Shown here one piece after another: positions 1 to 9,378 of a stretch of DNA of 64,000 nucleotides. Position 1 is the first letter of the stretch. Every line of letters begins with the position of its first letter. Under the pieces are notes generated by a model that did not search any database, had not been told where the DNA came from, and was given only the letters and a program-made list of their open reading frames with translations. The position numbers and the translations under genes are program-made. Origin of the DNA: Aeromicrobium ginsengisoli (GTDB lineage Bacteria > Actinomycetota > Actinomycetes > Propionibacteriales > Nocardioidaceae); contig NZ_SDPQ02000003.1 in assembly GCF_004134905.2 (NCBI RefSeq), forward strand, positions 558,001 to 622,000. Direction: 5' to 3'.

Positions 1-1
1 C

Positions 2-229
2 TCCGGCATCGCGTTCCAGCGGGCGCCTGGCCACGTCGAGCCGACCTGGCCTGATCCGATCGTCGGTCAGCAGGTGCACGTCGACGTCGCTGTGGACGAC
101 CCGGCGGCCGCGGGGCCGCAGGTCGTGGCGCTGGGCGCCCGGCACCTGGCGGACGACGTCTACGCGGATCCCGCGGGCCATCCGTTCTGCCTGATCCGCC
201 GGCCGGAGTGGATGTCGCCGCTCAGCTGA
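2..229 (+). CDS. VOC (glyoxalase/bleomycin-resistance fold) protein, C-terminal part
   Basis: The window opens inside this gene, so only the last 75 residues are present. The pattern VHVDVAVDD followed about 25 residues later by YADPAGHPFCLI is the second half of a vicinal-oxygen-chelate module, with the typical DPxGHPF turn near the C-terminus. Such proteins bind a metal and act as lyases, dioxygenases or drug-binding proteins; the specific role cannot be read from this fragment. It converges on the OsmC gene and the two 3' ends overlap by 8 bases. Confidence 0.75.
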   Translation, partial: SGIAFQRAPGHVEPTWPDPIVGQQVHVDVAVDDPAAAGPQVVALGARHLADDVYADPAGHPFCLIRRPEWMSPLS

Positions 230-644
230 CGACCGACTCGACGGGCGTACCGACGATGACCGTACGCGTGACCGTGCACAGCCGGTCATGTGACTGCGCC
301 ACCGCACGCGGCAGGCTCTCCTTGGCGCGGTCACCGTCGTCGCCCTCGGGGAACGACACGTCGAACGTCACCTTGATGTCGGTCAGCCGGTTGCCGAGGT
401 CGTCGCGGATCTTGTCGGCACGGATCGAGACGTCGAACGACTCGGGGTCGACGCGCTTGCCGACGAGGTAGTCGACGTCGATCGCGCTGCACCCCGCGAT
501 CGCGGCGAGCAGCAGCTCGATCGGCGTGAAGTCGTCGTCGTTGCCCTCGCCGAAGTCCAGCGTCTTGCCACGCACGTTCGTCGCCCGGAACCGGGCCTTG
601 CCGGTGCGGGTCAGCTCAACGGATCGCTCGGTGTCAGTCGTCAT
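222..644 (-). CDS. OsmC family peroxidase-like protein
   Basis: A 140-residue protein with the OsmC/Ohr fold. The two family cysteines are in place: Cys52 in AGCSAIDV and Cys123 in DRLCTVTRT, matching the peroxidatic and resolving cysteines that reduce organic hydroperoxides. The N-terminal glycine-rich strand and the TPIELLLAAIAGC helix are typical. The protein is presumably cytosolic and thiol-dependent. It resembles the general OsmC group more than dedicated Ohr. It stands alone, convergent with the VOC gene. Confidence 0.88.
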   Translation of the reverse strand: MTTDTERSVELTRTGKARFRATNVRGKTLDFGEGNDDDFTPIELLLAAIAGCSAIDVDYLVGKRVDPESFDVSIRADKIRDDLGNRLTDIKVTFDVSFPEGDDGDRAKESLPRAVAQSHDRLCTVTRTVIVGTPVESVVS

Positions 645-759
645 ACCGCGACGTTATCTCGGGCCACCCTCGGCGGTGAGTTCTCCACTCAATGGGGCCG
701 CTTTGCGTGGAACTTCCACCGCCCAAGGCAGACGGTGGAAATTCCACCGTCCGGCGGGG

Positions 760-2358
760 TCAGGTGATCCCGGTCGTCAGGTCCTTGCCCTGGGGCTTCT
801 CGCCCTCGCCCTCCTCGATCGACCGCGACTCCGGCCGCGAGCCGCCGGGCGCCATCAGCTCCGTGATCCCGGCCGCGAGCGAGGTGCCGAGCTCACCCCA
901 GCCGTCCTTGTAGCCGTAGACCGTCCGCAGCGACCGGGCCTCGTAGTCGCCGCACATGATGTCGACGTCATCGGCGGTGATCAGGCTGGGGTGCGCGACA
1001 CCGACCGCCTCGGAGACCTTGACGATCTCCTTGCGGAACGTCCGGATGTATTGCGCGCAGCGTTCCGCCTTGGACGTCGGGTCCAGGCCGTGGGACAGCC
1101 ACGGGTCCTGGGTCGCGACGCCGGTGGGGCAGCGATCCGTGTGGCACTTCTGCGACTGGATGCAGCCGATCGACATCATGGCCTCGCGGGCGACGTTCAT
1201 CATGTCGGCGCCCAGCGCGAACGCCACGACGGCGTTGTCGACCAGGCCGAGCTTGCCTGAGCCGATGAACGTCACGTCGTCCGTGAGGTCGGCCTCGGCG
1301 AACGTGCCGTAGACCCGCGAGAAACCCATCCGGAACGGCAGCGCGACCGAGTCGGAGAAGATCGGCGGCGACGCACCGGTGCCACCCTCACCACCGTCGA
1401 CCGTCACGAAGTCGACGCCGCGATCGCGCTTCGACATGAGCCGGGTGAGCTCGTACCAGAACTCCATCTCGCCGACGGCGCTCTTGACGCCGACCGGCAT
1501 CCCGGTCTCGCTCGCGATCAGCTCGACGAAGTCGAGGAGGCTGTCGACGTCGGTGAATGCGGTGTGCCGCGACGGGCTCGCGCAGTCCTTGCCCATCGGG
1601 ATGCCGCGGATCTCGCTGATCTCCTTGGTCACCTTGGCGGCGGGCAGCAGGCCGCCGAGCCCTGGCTTGGCGCCCTGCGAAAGCTTGATCTCGATCGCCC
1701 GGACCGGCGCCGACTCCACGACCGCCTTGAGCTTGTCGAGCGAGAACGTGCCGTCCTCGTTGCGGCAGCCGAAGTAGGCCGTGCCGATCTGCAGCACGAT
1801 GTCGCCGCCCTGCCGGTGGTGCGGCGACAGGCCACCCTCGCCGGTGTTGTGCATGCAGCCGGCGAGCTTGGCGCCCCCATTGAGCGCCTGGATCGCGTTG
1901 CCCGACATCGAGCCGAAGCTCATGCCCGAGACGTTGATCAGTGAGTCCGGCCGGAACGCCTTGGCGCGTCCACGTGGCCCGCCGAGCACCTTGGCGCTCG
2001 GCAGCCCGACCTTCTCGGCATGGTCGTGGGGCAGGGAGTCGGCGAACGTGCGGTGCTTGATGATCGCGTAGCCCGGCGTGTGCTCGACGTCGTTGTCGGT
2101 GCCGAACCCGGAGTAATTGTTCTCCTGCTTCGACGACGCGTAGATCCACGAGCGCTGGTCGCGGCTGAACGGCCGCTCCTCGTCGTTGCCCGTGACGATG
2201 TACTGCCGCAGCTCCGGGCCGATCGTCTCGAGCAGGTAGCGCGCGTGCGCGATGACCGGGTAGTTGCGCAGCAGGGCGTGCCGCTTCTGCGTCAGGTCAC
2301 GCACTGCGACGGCACCGAGAGCGACGCCGACCCCACCGATGACACGGCTGAGCTTCAT
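760..2358 (-). CDS. FMN-binding glutamate synthase family protein
   Basis: A 532-residue protein matching the central and FMN domain of glutamate synthase (GltB-like) without the glutaminase and structural domains. The run CIQSQKCHTDRCPTGVATQD gives the C-x5-C-x4-C spacing of the 3Fe-4S site, and GGEGGTGASP is the FMN phosphate loop. The N-terminus has a short hydrophobic stretch (residues 6-20) that may anchor it. I start at the ATG at 2358, which has an AGGA-type site 8 bases upstream, rather than the TTG six bases earlier. Stand-alone members of this family have uncertain substrates. It is transcribed away from the 4-fold beta flower gene. Confidence 0.9.
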   Translation of the reverse strand: MKLSRVIGGVGVALGAVAVRDLTQKRHALLRNYPVIAHARYLLETIGPELRQYIVTGNDEERPFSRDQRSWIYASSKQENNYSGFGTDNDVEHTPGYAIIKHRTFADSLPHDHAEKVGLPSAKVLGGPRGRAKAFRPDSLINVSGMSFGSMSGNAIQALNGGAKLAGCMHNTGEGGLSPHHRQGGDIVLQIGTAYFGCRNEDGTFSLDKLKAVVESAPVRAIEIKLSQGAKPGLGGLLPAAKVTKEISEIRGIPMGKDCASPSRHTAFTDVDSLLDFVELIASETGMPVGVKSAVGEMEFWYELTRLMSKRDRGVDFVTVDGGEGGTGASPPIFSDSVALPFRMGFSRVYGTFAEADLTDDVTFIGSGKLGLVDNAVVAFALGADMMNVAREAMMSIGCIQSQKCHTDRCPTGVATQDPWLSHGLDPTSKAERCAQYIRTFRKEIVKVSEAVGVAHPSLITADDVDIMCGDYEARSLRTVYGYKDGWGELGTSLAAGITELMAPGGSRPESRSIEEGEGEKPQGKDLTTGIT

Positions 2359-2432
2359 GTCCAAGTCCTACTCCGCGGCCCAAGGCTTGTCCATCTGGCC
2401 GCGCCGTCCGCCGCCGTGATCCTCGCCTCTGG

Positions 2433-2448
2433 AAAGGACTAGTCCTTT
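2433..2448. promoter_or_regulatory. 16-bp perfect palindrome in a divergent promoter region
   Basis: AAAGGACTAGTCCTTT is self-complementary over all 16 bases. It lies between the divergent starts at 2358 (minus) and 2541 (plus). With no spacer it cannot fold into a normal terminator loop, so an operator for a dimeric regulator is more likely. No regulator gene is adjacent. Confidence 0.45.
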
Positions 2449-2540
2449 TGAGCCATTTTCGCTTGGCACGCAACAAATGCCCGCAATCGCGGGCCCACAG
2501 TCGTACGGTCGAAGGGAAGCGCTGGAAGGAATTGTCTCGG

Positions 2541-2861
2541 ATGAGCGTCTACCTGTTCGACATGGACGGCGAACCCATCGCGTTCAGGCGGACCTGGACC
2601 GACCCCTACGTCTTCGACCTGCACGGTCAGTGGATCGGCTGGTTCCCGTGGGACGACCACGACGCCGTCGACCGCGACGGCCACTACCTCGGCACCGTCG
2701 TGGACGACCGGCTCGTGCGCCGCAACGACTGGTACGAGCGACCCTGCCCCGCGACCCCGGACGGCCCGGGGGACGCAATGCCGACCGGCCGCCCCTCGGC
2801 TCCGCACGCGTTCCCCAACCGGTTCGCCTACGAGGACGCCGGCGTCCACCACCTCACCTAG
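2541..2861 (+). CDS. 4-fold beta flower domain protein
   Basis: A small 106-residue protein. It contains repeated strand-turn units (VYLFDMDGEPIAF, YVFDLHGQWIGWF, AVDRDGHYLGTVV) that fit the 4-fold beta flower family of unknown function. The C-terminal third is proline-rich and low in structure. I chose the ATG at 2541 because the repeats begin there and GAAGGA lies about 10 bases upstream; the reading frame is open further upstream without conserved content. No signal peptide or membrane segment is seen. Confidence 0.7.
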   Translation: MSVYLFDMDGEPIAFRRTWTDPYVFDLHGQWIGWFPWDDHDAVDRDGHYLGTVVDDRLVRRNDWYERPCPATPDGPGDAMPTGRPSAPHAFPNRFAYEDAGVHHLT

Positions 2862-2906
2862 CCCTTTCGGCATGCGGCATCGAGCCGCAGCACGAAGACT
2901 GGTGGG

Positions 2907-4382
2907 ATGCCCGCCACCCGCAGTCTCGTCACCGGAGCGACCGGCTACGTCGGTGGCCGCCTCGTGCCCCAGCTCGTCGACGCCGGTCACGACGTACGCG
3001 TCATGGTCCGCGACGAGCGCAAGGCCCGCGCCCACGACTGGGCCGACGACGTCGAGATCGCCAAGGCCGACGCATCGCAAGAACAACAAGTTCGATCAGC
3101 CATGGAAGGCGTGGAAGTCGCTTTTTTCCTGCTGCACTCGATCGGCAGCGGCAGCGACTTCGCCGAGACCGAGCGCGGGATCGCCGAGACGTTCGCCGCA
3201 GCCGCCAAGACTGCCGGCGTGCGCCGCATCGTCTACCTCGGTGGCATGTCGCCAGAGGGTGAGGAGCTGTCCGAGCACCTCCGCTCCCGGGAGGAGGTCG
3301 GCGAGATCCTGCTCGGCTCGGGCGTGCCGACCGCGGTCCTGCAGGCCGGCGTCATCATCGGCTCGGGCTCCGCGTCGTTCGAGATGCTGCGCTACCTGAC
3401 CGAGCGACTGCCCGTCATGGTCACGCCGAAGTGGGTCCACACCCGCATCCAGCCCATCGCGATCCGTGACGTCCTGCGCTACCTCGTCGCCTGCGCCTCG
3501 TTGCCGCCGGAGGTCAACCGGCGCTTCGACATCGGCGGGCCGGATGTGCTGACGTACTTCGACATGATGCAGCGCTATGCCGCGGTGGCCGGCCTGCCGA
3601 AACGACGGGTGCTCCCGGTGCCCGTGCTGTCGCCGGGACTGTCGAGCCACTGGGTCGGGCTGATCACCCCGGTGCCGGCGAGCCTCGCCCGGCCGCTCGT
3701 CGAGTCGCTCCGCAACACCGTGGTCGCGGCCGAGACCGACATCAAGGCATACGTGCCGGACCCGCCTGAAGGGCTGATCGGCTTCGACCGGTCGGTGCAG
3801 CTCGCCCTCACCAAGATCCAGGACCTCGACGTGCCGACCCGCTGGTCCTCTGCCTCGACCGCCGGCGTGCCCGCCGAGGGCCTGCCGACTGATCCGGACT
3901 GGGCAGGAGGCTCGCTCTACACCGACGAACGTACGCGCGAGGTGCACGCCAGCCCGGAGCATCTCTGGACGATCATCGAGGGCATCGGTGGGCGCAACGG
4001 GTGGTACTCGTGGGCGCTGGCCTGGTGGGTCCGCGGGCTGCTCGACCGGGTGGTCGGCGGCCCCGGACTGCGGCGCGGCCGGCGCAACGACCGCGATCTC
4101 GTGGTCGGCGACGCCCTCGACTTCTGGCGCGTCGAGGAGACCGACGACCGTACGTTCCTGCGTCTGCGCGCCGAGATGAAGCTGCCGGGGCTGGCCTGGC
4201 TCGAGCTGCAGGTCGGCTCGACCGACGGCGGGACGACGACGTTCCACCACCGGGCGCTGTTCCATCCGAAGGGGCTGCTCGGCCACCTCTACTGGTGGTC
4301 GATCTATCCGTTCCACGGCATCATCTTCGGCTCGATGCAGAAGAACATCGCCAAGGCCGCGGAGGCGCTCGAGCAGGGCTGA
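2907..4382 (+). CDS. Atypical SDR NAD(P)-binding protein with C-terminal DUF2867
   Basis: A 491-residue fusion. Residues 6-20 carry the TGATGYVGGRLV Rossmann turn of an atypical short-chain dehydrogenase (NmrA-like), running to about residue 300. From about residue 325 a DUF2867 domain follows (DERTREVHASPEHLWTIIEGIGG, then the tryptophan-rich GWYSWALAWWVRG), a SRPBCC-like lipid-binding fold. The combination is frequent in actinobacteria, but its reaction is unknown. A DUF1206 membrane gene starts 63 bases downstream on the same strand, so the two may be co-transcribed. Confidence 0.88.
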   Translation: MPATRSLVTGATGYVGGRLVPQLVDAGHDVRVMVRDERKARAHDWADDVEIAKADASQEQQVRSAMEGVEVAFFLLHSIGSGSDFAETERGIAETFAAAAKTAGVRRIVYLGGMSPEGEELSEHLRSREEVGEILLGSGVPTAVLQAGVIIGSGSASFEMLRYLTERLPVMVTPKWVHTRIQPIAIRDVLRYLVACASLPPEVNRRFDIGGPDVLTYFDMMQRYAAVAGLPKRRVLPVPVLSPGLSSHWVGLITPVPASLARPLVESLRNTVVAAETDIKAYVPDPPEGLIGFDRSVQLALTKIQDLDVPTRWSSASTAGVPAEGLPTDPDWAGGSLYTDERTREVHASPEHLWTIIEGIGGRNGWYSWALAWWVRGLLDRVVGGPGLRRGRRNDRDLVVGDALDFWRVEETDDRTFLRLRAEMKLPGLAWLELQVGSTDGGTTTFHHRALFHPKGLLGHLYWWSIYPFHGIIFGSMQKNIAKAAEALEQG

Positions 4383-4445
4383 GTCGCTCGACAGGCGGAA
4401 CCGCCGGACTCCTGAGACGATCCCTTGGGGGGAGAGGGAGCCGTC

Positions 4446-5264
4446 ATGGGAGACGTGAAGGCAGCCGGCGAAGGTGCCCGGCACAGCACGACGATGCGCG
4501 CTGCCGCGCGGGTGGGTCTCGTGGCGTTCGGCATCGTGCACCTGCTGATCGCCTGGATCGCGTTGCAGGTCGCATGGGGTGACGGCGGCGATGCCAGCAG
4601 CAAGGGCGCCCTGCACACCGTGGCACAGCAACCGTTCGGAGAGGCCATCCTCTGGGTGTGCGCGTTCGGCCTCTGGGCGCTCGCCGTCTGGCAGGTCATG
4701 ACCGCGCTCTGGGGTCACCAGGCGGTGTTCGACGACAAGCACCGCACGATCAAGCGGCTCTCCGCCCTCGGCCGCGCGATCGTCTACACGGCAGTCGGCC
4801 TGACCGCAGCGCGTACGGCTTCAGGGTCCGGCGGCAAGAGCGAGGACGCGAAGGGCGAGGGCCTCACCGCCGACCTGCTGTCGGAGCCGGCAGGTCGCGT
4901 CTTCGTCGCCTCGATCGGCCTCGGCATCCTCGCGGTCGCCGCCGCGCACGTGCGCCGGGGCCTGAGCGGCAACTTCACGCACGACCTCGAGGGCGAGGCC
5001 ACGAGCGGCTCCTCCAGGTCGGCCGTGATGGCGGTGGGCCGCACCGGATATGTCGGCAAGGGCGCGGCGATCGGGATCGTCGGGGTGCTGTTCGGCTGGG
5101 CGGCGCTCTCGTACGACGCGGAGAAGGCCGGCGGTCTCGACGACGCGCTCAAGACCGTGCGGGACCAGCCGTTCGGGCCCTATCTGCTGAGTCTCGTCGC
5201 GATCGGCCTGGCGGCATTCGGGCTGTTCTGCTTCGCGTGGGCGCGCTACGTGCGCACGCGCTGA
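4446..5264 (+). CDS. DUF1206 integral membrane protein
   Basis: A 272-residue membrane protein with about six hydrophobic segments arranged as three copies of a two-helix unit, as in DUF1206. Each unit has a small-residue helix such as RVGLVAFGIVHLLIAW. Function is unknown. The ATG at 4446 follows a strong purine tract (GGGGGGAGAGGGAG), a convincing ribosome binding site. The loops between helix pairs are rich in Lys, Asp and Glu. Confidence 0.85.
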   Translation: MGDVKAAGEGARHSTTMRAAARVGLVAFGIVHLLIAWIALQVAWGDGGDASSKGALHTVAQQPFGEAILWVCAFGLWALAVWQVMTALWGHQAVFDDKHRTIKRLSALGRAIVYTAVGLTAARTASGSGGKSEDAKGEGLTADLLSEPAGRVFVASIGLGILAVAAAHVRRGLSGNFTHDLEGEATSGSSRSAVMAVGRTGYVGKGAAIGIVGVLFGWAALSYDAEKAGGLDDALKTVRDQPFGPYLLSLVAIGLAAFGLFCFAWARYVRTR

Positions 5265-5316
5265 CGCCCGCTTCCTGCGGTTGCGGCCGCGAACCACCAA
5301 CCAGAGGATGGTGGCC

Positions 5317-6807
5317 ATGGATCTCTTCCGCACCAAGTCCGTGGAACGCTCGATCGAGGAGACCGACGAGCCGGAGCACAAGCTTCGCAAGGAGCTCTCA
5401 GCCTGGGACCTGACGTTCTTCGGCGTCGGCGTGGTGATCGGCACCGGCATCTTCGTGCTGACCGGCCAGCAGGCACATGCCAACGCCGGGCCCGCGATCG
5501 TCATCTCGTTCATCGTCGCCGGGATCGCGTGCGGGCTCGCCGGGCTCTGCTACGCCGAGTTCGCCTCGACCGTCCCGGTGGCCGGGAGCGCGTACACCTT
5601 CTCGTACGCCACGCTCGGTGAGCTCATCGCGTGGATCATCGGCTGGGACCTCGTGCTCGAGCTCGCCCTCGGTGCGGCGGTCGTGGCGCGAGGCTGGTCG
5701 GCGTACCTGCAGGACCTGTTCGGCCTGCCGACGTGGCTCGCCGGCGACGCGGCGAAGCCGGACATCGGTACCATCGCGATCGTGCTGGCGTTGACCGTGA
5801 TCGGCGTGCTCGGCACCAAGCTCTCCGGCCGGTTCACCGGGGTGCTCGTCATCATCAAGGTCGCCGTCGTGTCGTTCGTCGTGATCGCCGGGCTGTTCTT
5901 CATCAAGTGGTCCAACTACCAGCCGTTCGTGCCTGACTCCGAGCCCGCACCCGGCGGCAAGGGCGCCGACCAGACGCTGCTGCAGGGCATCTTCGGCGTC
6001 GACCCGACGGCCTTCGGGGCATACGGCATCGTCGCTGCGGCGTCGGTCGTGTTCTTCGCCTACATTGGCTTCGACATCGTCGCGACGTCGGCGGAGGAGA
6101 CCAAGAACCCGCAGCGCGACGTCCCGCGCGGCATCCTCGGCTCGCTCGCGATCTGCACCGCGTTGTATGTCGCGGTGTCGTTCGTGATCACCGGAATGCT
6201 GAAGTACAGCGACGACCGGATGAACACCGCGGCGCCGCTGGCCGAGGCGTTCGACGCCAACGGCGCGGGCTGGGCGTCCAAGATCATCTCGACCGGCGCG
6301 GTGGCCGGGCTCACGACCGTCGTCCTCGTGCTGATGCTGGGTCAGGCGCGGGTGCTGTTCGCGATGTCGCGCGACGGCCTGCTGCCGATCGGGCTCGCCA
6401 AGGTCCATCCGAGGTTCGGCACGCCGTACCGCATCACGATCCTGACCGGCCTGTTCGTCGCGGTGCTCGCGGGCGTCGTGCCGCTGTCGGAGCTGTCCAA
6501 GCTCGTGAGCATCGGCACCCTGTTCGCGTTCGTGCTCGTGTCTGCCGGTGTCGTGATCCTGCGCCGCACTCGCGGCGACCTGCACCGGCCGTTCCGCGTG
6601 CCGGCGGTGCCGTGGATCCCGGCGCTGTCGATCCTGGCGTGCGTGTGGCTCATGGTGAATCTCTCGATCGAGACGTGGGTCCGATTCCTGGTGTGGCTCG
6701 CGATCGGGTTCGTCCTCTACTTCGCGTACGGCTACCGCAGCTCGCGCCTGGGTCGCGGCCTCAAGCAGGCGCCGGCCGAGGGGGACGCAGTACCCTCCGT
6801 CGAGTGA
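5317..6807 (+). CDS. APC superfamily amino acid permease (cationic amino acid type)
   Basis: A 496-residue transporter with about 12 membrane helices. The opening KELSAWDLTFFGVGVVIGTGIFVLTG is the APC helix 1 signature, and FFAYIGFDIVATSAEETKNPQRDVPRG is the helix 6 region typical of CAT/YfnA-type permeases. It should take up amino acids by proton symport or exchange. The ATG at 5317 has AGAGG nine bases upstream; the ATG at 5308 is too close to it. Its stop overlaps the GTG start of the next gene by four bases, so translation is coupled. Confidence 0.9.
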   Translation: MDLFRTKSVERSIEETDEPEHKLRKELSAWDLTFFGVGVVIGTGIFVLTGQQAHANAGPAIVISFIVAGIACGLAGLCYAEFASTVPVAGSAYTFSYATLGELIAWIIGWDLVLELALGAAVVARGWSAYLQDLFGLPTWLAGDAAKPDIGTIAIVLALTVIGVLGTKLSGRFTGVLVIIKVAVVSFVVIAGLFFIKWSNYQPFVPDSEPAPGGKGADQTLLQGIFGVDPTAFGAYGIVAAASVVFFAYIGFDIVATSAEETKNPQRDVPRGILGSLAICTALYVAVSFVITGMLKYSDDRMNTAAPLAEAFDANGAGWASKIISTGAVAGLTTVVLVLMLGQARVLFAMSRDGLLPIGLAKVHPRFGTPYRITILTGLFVAVLAGVVPLSELSKLVSIGTLFAFVLVSAGVVILRRTRGDLHRPFRVPAVPWIPALSILACVWLMVNLSIETWVRFLVWLAIGFVLYFAYGYRSSRLGRGLKQAPAEGDAVPSVE

Positions 6808-7541
6808 GCACCCCCACCGTCACCGAGGTCGCCGACGGCGTCCACTTCGTGCAGGGCAAGGCCGTCAACTGGACGTTGATCACTGATGGCGACGCGTTCA
6901 CGCTCGTCGACGGCGGCTATCCGGGTGACCACGACGCTGTGCTGTCGTCGATCGCGCAGGTCGGCCGTACGCTCGACCAGCTCGCTGCGGTCCTCGTCAC
7001 GCACGCGCACGTCGACCACATCGGCTCGCTGCCCACGCTGCTCGACGGTCGCGACGTCCCGGTGCTGACGTCGGCGACCGAGGCGCGGCACGCCCGGCGG
7101 GAGTTCCTCGAGCAGGCGACGCCGCTGCAGGTCGCCGCCGCGTCGTGGCGACCGCGTGTGCTCCGCTGGTCGCTGCACGTCGTCTCGGCCGGCGGCACCA
7201 CCAAGGCCGGGGTCCCGCAGGCCACGGCGTTCGCCGAGACACCGCTCGACGTGCCGGGACGCCCCGTGCCGATCGTGACGCCGGGACACACCAGCGGCCA
7301 CACCTGCTATCACCTGCCGGACGCCGGCGTGCTCATCACCGGCGACGCCCTGGTCACGGGGCACGCCACCGTCGCGCGTACCGGACCGCAGCTGCTGGCC
7401 GGGATGTTCCACCACGACGCCGCCGAGAACCGTCGATCCCTCCTGCAGCTCGGGTCGCTGAGCGGCGACGTCCTGCTGCCCGGCCACGGCGAGGCGTGGC
7501 ACGGATCGTACGCCGACGCGGTCGAGCAGGCGCTCGCCTAG
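6804..7541 (+). CDS. MBL fold metallo-hydrolase
   Basis: A 245-residue metallo-beta-lactamase fold protein. The metal motif HAHVDH is at residues 67-72, followed by PGHTSGH and the GDALVTGH aspartate region. These supply the ligands of a two-metal hydrolase site. The substrate is unknown; members include glyoxalase II-like and quorum-lactonase-like enzymes. The GTG start overlaps the permease stop (GTGA), suggesting a two-gene operon. It converges on the siderophore ATPase with a 4-base overlap of 3' ends. Confidence 0.88.
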   Translation: MSTPTVTEVADGVHFVQGKAVNWTLITDGDAFTLVDGGYPGDHDAVLSSIAQVGRTLDQLAAVLVTHAHVDHIGSLPTLLDGRDVPVLTSATEARHARREFLEQATPLQVAAASWRPRVLRWSLHVVSAGGTTKAGVPQATAFAETPLDVPGRPVPIVTPGHTSGHTCYHLPDAGVLITGDALVTGHATVARTGPQLLAGMFHHDAAENRRSLLQLGSLSGDVLLPGHGEAWHGSYADAVEQALA

Positions 7542-8356
7542 GAGGCCGCGGTGACGCGCTGGCGCGCCGCGTGGTGGCGTCCGCGCGGCACGATCATCGG
7601 CGTGCCGCTGACCGGGTCGGGCACGACCTCGCACTCCAGCCCGAACACCTCCGTGACGACCGCTGCGTCGATCACGTCGATCGGCGAGCCCTCGGCGAGG
7701 ATCGCGCCCTGCTTCATCGCGATGATGTGGTCGGCGTAGCGGCAGGCCAGGTTGAGGTCGTGCAGCACGATGACGATCGTCTTGCCGGACTCACGGTTGA
7801 GGTCGGTCAGCAGGTCGAGCAGCTCGACCTGGTGGTTGATGTCGAGGAACGTCGTCGGTTCGTCGAGGAGCAGCAGGTCGGTGTCCTGCGCGAGGGCCAT
7901 CGCGACCCAGACCCGTTGGCGCTGGCCGCCCGACAGCTCCGCGATGTTGCGGTCGGCGAGGTCGGCCGTGCCGGTGGCCTCGAGGGCCTCGGCGACGGCA
8001 CGCTCGTCCTCCGTGCTCCACTGGCGGAACCAGCCTTGGTGCGGATAGCGACCGCGGCCGACCAGGTCGGCGACCGTGATGCCGTCGGGAGCGACGGGCG
8101 ACTGCGGCAGCAGGCCGAGCACCTTGGCGACGTCGATGCTCCTGAGGTCCTGCACCGAGGTGCCGTCGAGCAGCACCTCGCCCCCACGAGGCTTCAGCAG
8201 CCGCGCCAGGCCGCGCAGCAGCGTCGACTTGCCGCACGCGTTGGCGCCGACGATCACCGTGATCCGGCCGTCGGGGATCACGACGTCGAGGTCGCGGACG
8301 ATGTCGGTCCCGGCATAGCCGAGGATGAGGTTCTTGGCACGCAGGTCGTGGATCAT
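7538..8356 (-). CDS. Ferric siderophore ABC importer, ATP-binding protein
   Basis: A 272-residue FecE/FepC-type ATPase. It has Walker A GANACGKST, the LSGGQRQR signature and Walker B LLLLDEPTTFLDI. It is the last gene of the four-gene leftward importer operon; its start overlaps the stop of the upstream permease by four bases. It energises uptake of ferric siderophore across the cytoplasmic membrane. Iron control is expected from the box at 11470-11488. Confidence 0.95.
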   Translation of the reverse strand: MIHDLRAKNLILGYAGTDIVRDLDVVIPDGRITVIVGANACGKSTLLRGLARLLKPRGGEVLLDGTSVQDLRSIDVAKVLGLLPQSPVAPDGITVADLVGRGRYPHQGWFRQWSTEDERAVAEALEATGTADLADRNIAELSGGQRQRVWVAMALAQDTDLLLLDEPTTFLDINHQVELLDLLTDLNRESGKTIVIVLHDLNLACRYADHIIAMKQGAILAEGSPIDVIDAAVVTEVFGLECEVVPDPVSGTPMIVPRGRHHAARQRVTAAS

Positions 8357-9378
8357 CCGCCGCGTCCTTCCCGGTTGACCGTGGCGAGGAGCCAGATCAG
8401 GTAGGGGGCACCGATGATGCCCGTGATGACACCGGTCGGCAGGGCGACCGGCAGGAGGTGGTGCGCGACGAGGTCGGCGCCCAGCACGATGATGGAGCCG
8501 ACCAGACCGGCCGCGATGATGCCGCCGCCGCTGTGCCCCACGATGCGATGGGCGATCGGGCCGGCGATGAGGGCGACGAACATGATCGGTCCGGCGACCG
8601 CGGTTGCGAAGCCGATCAGCACGATCGAGACGGCGATCAGCGCCAGCCGGCTGACCTCCACGCGAGCTCCGAGCGCCTTAGCCGTGTCGTCGCCGAGCTC
8701 GAGGACGCGCAGCGGTCGCTGCAGCACGAGGGCGGCGGGCACCAGGACCACGAGCGCAACGAGGAGCGTCCGCAGCTCCGTCGAGCCGGCCTGGCCCACC
8801 GTGCCGACCAGCCAGGTCATGGCCTGCCGAGCCTCGTAGAGCTCGGCGTGCGCCACGATGTAGCCGATGATCGAGAGCATGAACTCCGACAGTCCGATGC
8901 CGATCAGGATGAACCGGTAGCCCGAGATGCCGTCGCGCCACGCAAGCAGGTAGATGAGGATCGCACTGATCAGCGCACCGGCGAGGGCCGAGGCGGAGAT
9001 CATCGTGCTGCCGGCGCCGAACAGGATGATCGCGGACACCGCGAACAGGCTGGCGCCCGACGAGATGCCCACGAAGTCGGGCGAGGCGAGCGGGTTGCCG
9101 AGCAGCTTCTGGAACAGCAGGCCCGAGACACCCAGCGCGAAGCCGACCGCGAGCGCCGCCGTCGCCGTGGGCAGCCGCAGGTCGCGCACGATGAAGTCGA
9201 CCGAGGGATCGTCCCGCAGGTGGAACGCCGAGGTGATGACGTCCCACGCCGGTACGTAGTAGCTGCCGACCATCATCGTCAGGATGAACAGTGCGAACGC
9301 GACGAGCGCCAGCGCACCGGTGACCGCACCTGCGCGCGTGCGGCGCGTACGCCGGTCCGAGACGACGACGTCGATCAC
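8353..9378 (-). CDS. Ferric siderophore ABC importer permease (FecCD family)
   Basis: A 341-residue FecCD-family permease with about nine to ten membrane helices. LLFQKLLGNPLASPDFVGISSGA is the family's conserved G-NPLA-P region, and the EAA-like coupling segment is near the middle. It forms the membrane channel together with the following permease. Both ends overlap neighbours by four bases, indicating tight translational coupling in the operon. Confidence 0.95.
   Translation of the reverse strand: MIDVVVSDRRTRRTRAGAVTGALALVAFALFILTMMVGSYYVPAWDVITSAFHLRDDPSVDFIVRDLRLPTATAALAVGFALGVSGLLFQKLLGNPLASPDFVGISSGASLFAVSAIILFGAGSTMISASALAGALISAILIYLLAWRDGISGYRFILIGIGLSEFMLSIIGYIVAHAELYEARQAMTWLVGTVGQAGSTELRTLLVALVVLVPAALVLQRPLRVLELGDDTAKALGARVEVSRLALIAVSIVLIGFATAVAGPIMFVALIAGPIAHRIVGHSGGGIIAAGLVGSIIVLGADLVAHHLLPVALPTGVITGIIGAPYLIWLLATVNREGRGG

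Noticed and set aside
2448..2540. Extended start of the 4-fold beta flower protein
   Set aside because: The extra 31 residues are open but lack the repeat pattern, the start would be a TTG inside the palindrome, and a ribosome site fits 2541 better.
3096..4742. 548-codon open frame on the minus strand
   Set aside because: Antisense to the SDR-DUF2867 and DUF1206 genes; no recognisable domain.
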